DNA from: Candidatus Methylomirabilota bacterium
Lineage (GTDB): Bacteria > Methylomirabilota > Methylomirabilia > Methylomirabilales > Methylomirabilaceae
Direction: 5' to 3'
NCBI GenBank assembly: GCA_003105305.1
Contig: PQAQ01000018.1
Coordinates: 1 to 14,632, forward strand
Length of the DNA: 14,632 nucleotides
Below the pieces are notes generated by a model. That model was not told the DNA's origin. It saw only the letters and a program-made list of their open reading frames with translations, and did not search any database. Position 1 is the stretch's first letter. Each line of letters opens with the position of its first letter. A program made the position numbers and the translations under genes. Below are positions 1 to 6,455 of the stretch, piece after piece.

Positions 1-2538
1 GTCACCACGCAGTACAGCTACCGGGCCGGGGCCACGGAGAAGCGGGCCGACCTGGTGCTGCTGGTCAACGGCATCCCACTGGTCGTGATCGAGGCGAAGA
101 CCCCTGTCCGTGCCAGTCAAAGCTGGCTCGATGGGGCCCTCCAGGTGCACGACGACTACGAGCGCAACGTGCCGGAGCTGTTCGTGCCGAACCTGCTCTC
201 CGTTGCCACTGAGGGCAAGGACTTTCATTACGGGTCAGTAGGGCTTCCGGTCGAGCTGTGGGGGCCGTGGCGGGTCGAGGCGGGGACCTCCACACCAGCC
301 CTGCAGCAGCTCGACAGCGCCGTCGAATCGATGCTGCGCCCGCACGTGCTGCTGGATCTGCTCGCCAACTTCACCGCCTTTGCCACGGACAAGAAGAAGC
401 GCCGGATCAAGATCGTCGCCCGTTACCAGCAGTACGACGGGGTCAACAAGATCGTCGAGCGCGTCGTGGCCGGACATCCGAAGAAAGGCCTGATCTGGCA
501 CTTCCAGGGATCCGGTAAGTCCCTGCTGATGCTGTTTGCGGCCCGCAAGCTGCGTCTTCACCCGGCGCTGGGCAATCCAACTGTGATGATCGTGGTAGAT
601 CGGATCGACCTCGACACCCAGATCTCCAGCACCTTTTACGCGTCCGACACCCCGAACCTGGTGAAGGCGGACAGCCGGGCCGAGTTGCAGCGGCTGCTCG
701 GGCACGACGTGCGAAAGATCATCATCACGACCATCTTCAAGTTCGGCGAGGCCGCTGGCGTCATCAACGACCGCAGCAACATCATCGCCATGGTCGATGA
801 GGCCCACCGCTCCCAGGAGGGAGACCTTGGCCGCAGGATGCGCGAGGCTCTTCCAAACGCTTTCCTCTTCGGACTCACCGGCACGCCGATCAACCGAGCT
901 GACCGCAATACCTTCTATGCGTTCGGGGCCGAACAGGACGACACGGGCTACCTGAGCCGCTATGGCTTCGAGGAGTCGATCCGCGACGGTGCCACGAAGC
1001 CGCTCCACTTCGAGCCTCGCCTTCTTGAGCTGCACATCGACAAGGAGGCGATCGACCAGGCCTTCAAGGAGCTGACGGGCGGCCTCAGCGACCTGGACAG
1101 GGATCTGCTTGCCAAGACCGCGGCGAAGATGGCCGTGCTGGTGAAGTCACCGGAGCGGATCCAGGCAATTTGCGCCGATATTGCCCGCCATTACCAGGAG
1201 AAGGTCGAGCCAAGCGGCTTCGGAGCGCAGGTGGTGACCTTCGACCGCCAAAGCTGCGTGCTCTACAAGAAGGCGCTGGACGAGTACCTGCCGTCCGAGG
1301 TCTCCGACATCGTCATGACGGTCAACAGCGGGGAGGACGAGTACGCGCCGTACCACCGGGAGCGGGAGGCCGAGGAACATCTCCTCGACCGCTTCCGCGA
1401 CCCTGCCGACCCGCTGAAGGTGCTGATCGTCACCTCGAAGCTCCTCACCGGCTTCGATGCCCCGATCCTGCAGGCGATGTACCTCGACAAGCCGCTGCGC
1501 GACCACACGCTGCTGCAGGCGATCTGCCGCACCAATCGGCCCTACGGCGAGGCAAAGACGCACGGCCTGATCGTGGACTACCTCGGCATCTTCGACGATG
1601 TGGCCCAGGCGATCCAGTTCGACGAGGAGGGCATCACCCGCGTCGTCAGAAACATCAACGAGCTGAAGGCCAAGCTGCCGGAGGCGATGCAGAAGTGCCT
1701 CGCGTACTTCCAGGGGGTCGATCGCACCATCGGTGGCTACGAGGGCCTGATTGCCGCCCAGCAGTGCCTGCCCAACAACGACACGCGTGACCGCTTCGCC
1801 GCGGACTACAGCTACGTCAGCCGGTTGTGGGAGGCCATCTCGCCCGACTCGATCCTGAACCAGCACGAGACCGATTACCGATGGCTGACCCAGGTGTACG
1901 AGTCGGTGAAGCCCTCGACCGGCACGGGAAAGCTCCTGTGGCACGTTCTCGGGCCGAAGACCATCGAGCTGATCCACGAGCACGTCCACGTTGATGCCAT
2001 CCGGGATGATCTGGAGACCCTCATCGTGGATGCGGATTTGCTTGAAGCTGTGCTGCGCACACCCGACCCGGAGAAGAAGGGTAAGGAGATCGAGATCAAG
2101 ATCGCTCGGCGCTTACGACGACGCCTTCACGATCCGAGGTTCAAGGCGCTGGGCGAGCGGCTCGAAGAGCTGAAGCAAAGGCACGAGCAGGGGTTGCTCG
2201 TCAGCATTGACTTCCTGAAGGCGCTGCTCGACCTGGCCCGTGACGTGGTCGCGGCAGAGCAAACAGCCGAACCAATCGTGGACGAGGAGCGAGGAAAGGC
2301 GGCTTTGACCGAGCTTTTCGAGGAGGCGAGAAACGTCGATACGCCGATCATGGTCGAGCGCGTCGTCAACGACATCGACGAGATCGTCCGCTTCGTCCGA
2401 TTTGACGGCTGGCAGAACACGCACGCCGGCGAGCGCGAGGTCAAGATGGCGCTCCGCAAGACGCTCTTCAAGTACCGTCTCCACCAGGACCAGGACCTGT
2501 TCGATCGGGCTTACGGGTACATCCGGCAGTATTACTAG
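1..2538 (+). CDS. hsdR: Type I restriction enzyme R subunit (HsdR), 5'-truncated by window edge
   Basis: This is the motor and nuclease subunit of a type I restriction-modification complex. It translocates DNA using ATP and cuts unmethylated DNA at a distance. The reading frame is open from base 1, so the true start lies upstream; 845 codons are present, against roughly 1000 residues usual for the family. In window codons, the PD-(D/E)xK nuclease signature is visible as D17 (in RADLVLLVNG) and E31-A-K33. Superfamily 2 helicase motifs follow: Walker A QGSGKS at 169-174, DEAH at 266-269, the motif III string LTGTP shortly after, TGFDAP, and motif VI QAICRTNRP from 506. A coiled, charged C-terminal region follows, as expected for the part that docks onto HsdM/HsdS. 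All key residues are intact. The hsdM and hsdS genes are not in the window and should lie upstream. The gene after it starts 53 bases downstream on the same strand. Confidence 0.95.
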   Translation, partial: VTTQYSYRAGATEKRADLVLLVNGIPLVVIEAKTPVRASQSWLDGALQVHDDYERNVPELFVPNLLSVATEGKDFHYGSVGLPVELWGPWRVEAGTSTPALQQLDSAVESMLRPHVLLDLLANFTAFATDKKKRRIKIVARYQQYDGVNKIVERVVAGHPKKGLIWHFQGSGKSLLMLFAARKLRLHPALGNPTVMIVVDRIDLDTQISSTFYASDTPNLVKADSRAELQRLLGHDVRKIIITTIFKFGEAAGVINDRSNIIAMVDEAHRSQEGDLGRRMREALPNAFLFGLTGTPINRADRNTFYAFGAEQDDTGYLSRYGFEESIRDGATKPLHFEPRLLELHIDKEAIDQAFKELTGGLSDLDRDLLAKTAAKMAVLVKSPERIQAICADIARHYQEKVEPSGFGAQVVTFDRQSCVLYKKALDEYLPSEVSDIVMTVNSGEDEYAPYHREREAEEHLLDRFRDPADPLKVLIVTSKLLTGFDAPILQAMYLDKPLRDHTLLQAICRTNRPYGEAKTHGLIVDYLGIFDDVAQAIQFDEEGITRVVRNINELKAKLPEAMQKCLAYFQGVDRTIGGYEGLIAAQQCLPNNDTRDRFAADYSYVSRLWEAISPDSILNQHETDYRWLTQVYESVKPSTGTGKLLWHVLGPKTIELIHEHVHVDAIRDDLETLIVDADLLEAVLRTPDPEKKGKEIEIKIARRLRRRLHDPRFKALGERLEELKQRHEQGLLVSIDFLKALLDLARDVVAAEQTAEPIVDEERGKAALTELFEEARNVDTPIMVERVVNDIDEIVRFVRFDGWQNTHAGEREVKMALRKTLFKYRLHQDQDLFDRAYGYIRQYY

Positions 2539-2591
2539 TCGGTGCGCGAGACGGCCATCCTACGGTCACTTCCTACGGATTTGGTTGGGCC

Positions 2592-3344
2592 ATGAAGCTG
2601 GTTTGGGAATTTGAGGACTCTGATGTCGAACGAGTGAAGGCGATCGTTGCATCGCAGTCGGACAACCCTTTTGTGAAGGAGCGGATCGGGAAGAACCTCT
2701 GGAAGAGGCCGCCCACAATCTCGAAGGAGCGTTTTTGGGACGTGCTGGTCGGGTGCCTGTTGACCAGTCAACAAAGATCGGGTCCGCAAAGCCGAGTGAA
2801 CCTATTCATCAATCACAGGCCGTTCCCTTTGTCCCTGGCCAGGGTGCGCGGTGCTCGCTCCCGGACGAAATTCGTCACAAACACACTGACGGACTGGGGT
2901 GGGATTCGTTTCGTCAATCGGATAGGAGTGCATTTGTCCCGCAATCTGAGGGTGGTGGATACAGATCGTTGGCTGGAAATTGATGCCACCCTCAAGGGCA
3001 TGTGTGCGAAGCGATCCCCCGATGCCGAGGTGCGGGCTGCCGCTGACCTTCAGTCAATGCTCGCTGGAGTCGGGCCGAAGCAGGCGCGAAATCTCCTCCA
3101 GGGTCTTGGTCTCACGCTCTACGAGATTCCCATCGACAGCCGCATCGTGAAATGGCTCAACGGAGCTGGCTTCCCGGTAAAGCTGTCGGCCAGCGCGTTG
3201 GGGGACGAGCACTACTACAGGTTCGTGTTACAGGGCATACGCGAGCTGTGCCGGGCCGCTGGCGTACTTCCGTGCGTGTTCGATGCCGCAGTGTTTTCCA
3301 GCTACGACAGTGACGGTTGGACGGCTGACAATTCGGTGTGGTGA
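2592..3344 (+). CDS. HhH-GPD superfamily DNA glycosylase/lyase (Ogg-like)
   Basis: A 250-residue protein of the helix-hairpin-helix DNA glycosylase superfamily, which flips damaged or modified bases out of DNA and cuts the glycosidic bond. The superfamily motif LLTSQQ lies at 56-61. The HhH hairpin is GVGPKQARNLLQ at 159-170, and the catalytic aspartate is in IPIDSRI at 179-185. Lys163 and Asp182 are 19 residues apart, the same spacing as K249/D268 of human OGG1, so bifunctional glycosylase/AP-lyase chemistry is likely. There is no C-terminal 4Fe-4S cysteine cluster, unlike EndoIII or MutY. The substrate is unknown. It follows hsdR after 53 bases on the same strand with no visible terminator between them, so it may be co-transcribed with the restriction locus. 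No strong Shine-Dalgarno sequence precedes the ATG. The family-level call is secure; a role in defence is inference from position. Confidence 0.82.
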   Translation: MKLVWEFEDSDVERVKAIVASQSDNPFVKERIGKNLWKRPPTISKERFWDVLVGCLLTSQQRSGPQSRVNLFINHRPFPLSLARVRGARSRTKFVTNTLTDWGGIRFVNRIGVHLSRNLRVVDTDRWLEIDATLKGMCAKRSPDAEVRAAADLQSMLAGVGPKQARNLLQGLGLTLYEIPIDSRIVKWLNGAGFPVKLSASALGDEHYYRFVLQGIRELCRAAGVLPCVFDAAVFSSYDSDGWTADNSVW

Positions 3345-3377
3345 TGCCGTTACCAGCGCGGCGCAGACACGGAGGCG

Positions 3378-4052
3378 CTATGCCTCTGCAATGCTGTTCG
3401 CCTGCCGACGCTGGGTCCCGTGTGGTTTGAATGCGACGACAAACCCTCTGTGATGACGAGCGCAAATTCCACAGCTCGCGCAACTGATCGCAACAGAATC
3501 CTGCGCCGGACACAGGATCACTTTGCGTCCAGCTGGTGTGACCGTTCTAGACGGGCTGCCCTCCGGCACCAACGTGACAACAGGTCCAACGTCAAGGTCT
3601 GCCAGCTCATCTGCGTGAGTGAGGTTGTTGGCGCTGAGGTTTACGGTGAAACCGTGTTCGTTTGCATGTGCAACCACCGCAGCGTTGCGTTTGGTCATCG
3701 GGTAATGGGTGTATGTGAAACCACGTCGCCCGCGGTTCGCTTCGACTAGTTGGCAAACCAACTTCTTGTCAATAACCCCGTTGGCACCGGGAAGATCTCC
3801 GGCTTGGTTGTGTCTCCAGAGCTGGCCCTCGGGTAGGGCGGCGACTTGCGAGCAAAACTCTCCCCAGTCGCTTCCGCGGCGCCCTTCGCTGACCGCCCTC
3901 CAATGGAGGAAAACTGGCCCGGAAAGCGCGTAACAGCCACACCGCCTCAATGGGCAACTCGGCGGGCAGGTGTCAGCCGACGATGTGGAGACCGGAATCT
4001 CGCCGGTTTTTTGGTTGGATGACTTGAGCGTAAGATGGATCTTGAGCGGCAC
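3378..4052 (-). CDS. DUF7227-family Cys-rich protein (phage gp88-like)
   Basis: A 224-residue protein that I recognise as DUF7227-like, a family of unknown function often seen in phages and mobile elements and related in pattern to mycobacteriophage gp88. Eight cysteines fall in two groups: C29, C33, C38 and C40 near the N-terminus (TCPPSCPLRRCGCYA) and C181, C191, C194 and C197 near the C-terminus (CASCGICA). Such spacing could bind a metal or an Fe-S cluster, but this is not proven. Other family-like strings are LPEGQLWRHNQAGDLPG (73-89) and GFTVNLSANNL (134-144). The start is GTG at 4052, supported by an AAGGGAG ribosome site 7 bases upstream. That ribosome site sits in a small inverted repeat (GGGA-GACT-TCCC). 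It converges on the glycosylase gene with 33 bases between stops, and is separated from the upstream integrase gene by a bidirectional terminator. Confidence 0.8.
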   Translation of the reverse strand: MPLKIHLTLKSSNQKTGEIPVSTSSADTCPPSCPLRRCGCYALSGPVFLHWRAVSEGRRGSDWGEFCSQVAALPEGQLWRHNQAGDLPGANGVIDKKLVCQLVEANRGRRGFTYTHYPMTKRNAAVVAHANEHGFTVNLSANNLTHADELADLDVGPVVTLVPEGSPSRTVTPAGRKVILCPAQDSVAISCASCGICARHHRGFVVAFKPHGTQRRQANSIAEA

Positions 4053-4076
4053 GGGAAGTCTCCCTTCTCGTGTTGC

Positions 4077-4111
4077 GCCCGGGGTCAGTTGCAGCTGGTC
4101 CCGGGCTTTTT
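4077..4111 (+). terminator. Rho-independent-type hairpin, plus-strand orientation
   Basis: GCCCGGG (4077-4083) pairs with CCCGGGC (4100-4106) around a 16-base loop and is followed by five T on the plus strand. No plus-strand gene precedes it: it lies in the leader of the minus-strand DUF7227 gene. It may block read-through coming from the right end of the HsdR/glycosylase module, or act as a structured leader element when read on the minus strand. Confidence 0.5.
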
Positions 4112-4132
4112 GTTGATGGGGGTCAGGAAACG

Positions 4133-4160
4133 AAAAGCGCCCCGAGGTGGGGCGCTTTTT
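4133..4160. terminator. Bidirectional intrinsic terminator after the integrase gene
   Basis: A perfect stem GCGCCCC (4137-4143) / GGGGCGC (4149-4155) with loop GAGGT is flanked by AAAA on the left and TTTTT on the right, so it can act in both directions. It sits 32 bases beyond the stop codon of the minus-strand integrase gene and isolates that gene from the DUF7227 gene. Confidence 0.88.
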
Positions 4161-4191
4161 CGAATCTCCTCGTGGGACGAGTTACGTCGAG

Positions 4192-5325
4192 CTATTGATC
4201 TCCGAGGATCGAGTCGAGCTTCGCTGAGGCTTCCTCCTGCATCGTCGGCGTCACGTGGCTGTACACGTCCATCGTCATCCGGATGGAGGCGTGACCGAGA
4301 CGTTCGGCTGCGATCTTTGGGTTCAAGCCCTCGGCGAGCATCAGCGTGGCGCAGGTGTGGCGGAGGTCATACAACCGGATCGTGTCGGGCAGTCCAGCCT
4401 TCCGGAGGGCCGGACGAAGGTGACGCCTGAGCACATTTGCGGGACGCAACGGCCCTCCAATCTCGTCGGGGAACACGAGGTCGTGATCCTGCCAGATGTC
4501 GGCGATCTTCATTCGACGAGTCGCTTGTAGACGCCGGTGGGTTGTGAGGAGGCAGACCATCCACTTTGCGATCGGAATACTCCGTCTGGCGGACGCTGTC
4601 TTCGTGTCCCCCACGGACCATTCCTTCGAGGTCCACGTAAGCGACCGCTGCACTTTGATCACTCCGCCTTCGAGATCGATGTCGCTCCACTTCAAACCAA
4701 GGGCCTCGCTTGGTCGAAGGCCGCTGTACAACATGAGGCGGAACAGGGTTTCGTGCCTGCTGCCCTTGATGGCCTTGAGCAGCCCCCGCACTTGCTCGGC
4801 GTCGAGCGCCTGCATCTCTCTGCGGGTCTGCTTCGGGGGCTTTACGCTCTTGGCGGCGTTGCGGGGCAGCATTCCCATGCGAACGGCGTGACCCAGGGCG
4901 TCGCTGACCAGTCCGAAGGCATACCGTACGGTCCGGGGCGACAGGCCCTTGTCGAGGAGCTGGCTGATCCAAGTTTCCAACTCGATTGGTTTGAGCTGGT
5001 CGAGCCTCCGGGTGCCGAGGTACGGGCGGACGTAGAGGTCGAGGGCGCGCTCGTACCCCTCGTGAGTATTTGGTCTGAGGCCGTGCTTCTTCCCGGCAAG
5101 CCAGGCGTCCAAGTACTCGCCGACGGGGGTCCGCTGAGGGACGACAGCGATACCCTCGTCGCGCTCACTCAAGATCTTGTTCTTGCGAGCGACGGCGTCG
5201 GCCCACTTGTCAAAGGTCTCAATCACGAACTTCGGCTTGCCATCACGGTCTTTCCCGACCGCGATCCGAACTTGATATCCGACACTTCCGTCGGCGCGTT
5301 TTCGCTTGAGGATGTGGCTGGGCAT
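4192..5325 (-). CDS. int: Tyrosine recombinase / phage-type integrase
   Basis: Site-specific recombinase that integrates and excises an element between attP and attB. From the GTG at 5328 the frame has 378 residues. The ATG at 5325 is preferred because it lies 6 bases from an AAGGAG ribosome site, against only 3 for the GTG, giving 377 residues. In the 378 numbering, an AP2-like arm-binding region (about 1-60) and a SAM-like core-binding domain (about 66-165) precede the catalytic domain. The catalytic residues are R205 (SGLRPSEAL), K243 (DTKTASARRSIP), R323 (YDLRHTCATLML), H346 (RLGH) and the nucleophile Y356 (DVYSHV). Box II has Y320 where many homologues have His, a common natural variant. 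The enzyme therefore looks active. It is read in the same direction as the replication and excisionase genes to its right, and its upstream region carries a tandem repeat that may be an arm-type binding site. Confidence 0.96.
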   Translation of the reverse strand: MPSHILKRKRADGSVGYQVRIAVGKDRDGKPKFVIETFDKWADAVARKNKILSERDEGIAVVPQRTPVGEYLDAWLAGKKHGLRPNTHEGYERALDLYVRPYLGTRRLDQLKPIELETWISQLLDKGLSPRTVRYAFGLVSDALGHAVRMGMLPRNAAKSVKPPKQTRREMQALDAEQVRGLLKAIKGSRHETLFRLMLYSGLRPSEALGLKWSDIDLEGGVIKVQRSLTWTSKEWSVGDTKTASARRSIPIAKWMVCLLTTHRRLQATRRMKIADIWQDHDLVFPDEIGGPLRPANVLRRHLRPALRKAGLPDTIRLYDLRHTCATLMLAEGLNPKIAAERLGHASIRMTMDVYSHVTPTMQEEASAKLDSILGDQ

Positions 5326-5347
5326 CACGCACTCCTTTCACTGTCGA

Positions 5348-5386
5348 GCGACACTTCGCACGGGGAGCATGCGGGGAGCATGTCGC
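5348..5386. repeat. Perfect tandem 11-bp repeat upstream of int, inside an inverted repeat
   Basis: CGGGGAGCATG occurs twice head to tail (5361-5371 and 5372-5382). The pair is bracketed by GCGACA (5348-5353) and its complement TGTCGC (5381-5386), the latter overlapping the repeat end. It lies 36-57 bases upstream of the int ATG, between the ribosome site and the expected promoter. An 11-bp period puts both copies on one DNA face, as expected for integrase arm-type sites, an excisionase site or an autoregulatory operator. A similar GGGGAGC doublet occurs inverted at 14442-14459. Confidence 0.75.
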
Positions 5387-5435
5387 GATAAGTTGTTGGA
5401 TTAGAAGTTCTTATGGAAGGTTCTTAGATTGGCAA

Positions 5436-5798
5436 TCAAGAGATCGAAATGGACCTAGAGCTGTAGATGGGCGCGCCGGTTTCCTGGAGAAGACGATTCG
5501 CTCGCGAAACTCCGGCAGCAGGAATATGCGCGTCCTGGAAAGCGCCGATGGTAATCGGATCTTCGTTCACTTCGCAGACGCGCGCTCGCTGTCGAAGAGA
5601 CGGAGTGAATTCCGCGAAACGAGGGACCGTGTCCCAGGTTCCCTTGGGTGCATATCCAACGATCCCCGCCGGGGGTAATGAGGGGGAAGCCGCATATCCT
5701 GGAGAGCGCGTGCGAGCGCAGCCTCTCCATGCCGACATAATTGTGCCTCCGGCAGCGACTTGCAGCCCCTTTCGAATCAAGAGCTTGGCAGCTCGCAT
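5436..5798 (-). CDS. Possible small hypothetical protein
   Basis: A 120-residue open frame lying between the replication gene and int on the same strand. The second half (for example PRFAEFTPSLRQRARVCEV and TIGAFQDAHIPAAGVSRANR) has an amino acid balance compatible with a real protein, whereas the other frames here are rich in Arg, Ser and Pro. I recognise no family or catalytic motif. There is no convincing ribosome site before the ATG at 5798, and an internal Met at residue 21 could be the start. It would end about 110 bases upstream of int. It may be a genuine small accessory gene or a chance frame in a non-coding, structure-rich region. Confidence 0.3.
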   Translation of the reverse strand: MRAAKLLIRKGLQVAAGGTIMSAWRGCARTRSPGYAASPSLPPAGIVGYAPKGTWDTVPRFAEFTPSLRQRARVCEVNEDPITIGAFQDAHIPAAGVSRANRLLQETGAPIYSSRSISIS

Positions 5799-6110
5799 AA
5801 ACCGAAATCCGTCCTATGCGACGACGACCCCCTATGGCCTTTACCGATGACACTTCGATCCCGTCAGAACCCGAGCGGATCCTGGATTCCCGGAATGACC
5901 ACTCGCGCGGGGTCCATTCGCTCCCACCTTCGGTTGGGAGAAGCCCATATGCAGGATGGGGGGCTGAAGCGAAGACTCTCCCACGAAGGGTGGTGGGAGT
6001 GGACGTGCCGTGACAACGAAGGTGGCGGAGGCCCGACAATTGACCATCCGTGCGTCCACTCGGGAGTGAAGGCAACGAGCGACGAGGTCCGCATTTTGGG
6101 AGAGGGCTGC

Positions 6111-6137
6111 TCCCGCAATTCCCGCGATTCCCGCATT
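6111..6137. repeat. Three iteron-like 9-bp tandem repeats
   Basis: TCCCGCAAT (6111-6119), TCCCGCGAT (6120-6128) and TCCCGCATT (6129-6137) follow each other without spacers. They are enclosed by GCTCCCGC (6109-6116) and GCGGGAGC (6145-6152), so the array can also fold into a hairpin. TCCCGCGATTCCCGCA (6120-6135) recurs as its exact reverse complement at 6242-6257. Confidence 0.8.
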
Positions 6138-6241
6138 CTGCGGGGCGGGAGCGCGCTAGACGGGGCCATTTCCCACCAAGTCCTCGTGAGCACCATCCCC
6201 TGATCGGGGGATCTTCCTCATCAATGGGGGTATCACCGATC

Positions 6242-6257
6242 TGCGGGAATCGCGGGA
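6242..6257. repeat. Inverted 16-bp copy of the iteron sequence
   Basis: TGCGGGAATCGCGGGA is the exact reverse complement of positions 6120-6135, with about 106 bases between the two copies. A 16-bp exact match is unlikely by chance in a region this short, so the pair probably forms a protein-binding or origin structure. Confidence 0.78.
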
Positions 6258-6455
6258 CGATCCGCCACCGCACCGAGAGAATCAACGACAATATCGCGTC
6301 AATCAGAAGCGAATCGTGGACCGACGCACGGTGATGTCGCGGCCCAACGGCGGGCGGTGGCCAACGTAGGGTAGTAACCAACAACGAGCGGCGCTGCGCC
6401 TGATGCCTCCCAGCTCGAACTAGGCCCGAAGAACCATGGGGTGTGCACATCGGCC

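Larger units (their letters stand above)
5886..6361. other. Structure-rich non-coding region, candidate replication origin
   Basis: Within the roughly 1.1 kb gene-poor stretch between int and the primase-helicase gene there is a dense series of inverted and direct repeats. In order: palindrome ATTCCCGGAAT (5886-5896); a stem-loop with arms CTCCCA/TGGGAG and a TTCG loop (5921-5940); a second stem-loop CTCCCAC/GTGGGAG (5978-5984 and 5993-5999); three 9-bp tandem repeats (6111-6137); ATCCCC/GGGGAT around 6195-6213; a 16-bp inverted copy of the tandem repeat at 6242-6257; and an 8-bp pair GCCACCGC/GCGGTGGC (6264-6271, 6354-6361). Iteron-like repeats next to a replication initiator gene are typical of element origins. 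The origin role is inference. Confidence 0.5.

Noticed and set aside
235..1989. Long minus-strand frames of 266 and 280 codons opposite hsdR
   Set aside because: Antisense shadows of a high-GC gene; the plus strand holds nuclease and helicase motifs throughout.
4075..4106. tRNA 3' end matching the truncated tRNA (GCGCCCG at 4075)
   Set aside because: GCGCCCG here is followed by GGGTCAGTTGCAGC, which does not form a T-arm with the conserved loop; it is better explained as part of the terminator-like hairpin.
4537..5391. A 284-codon plus-strand frame opposite int
   Set aside because: Antisense to an integrase with all catalytic residues in place; no motif on the plus strand.
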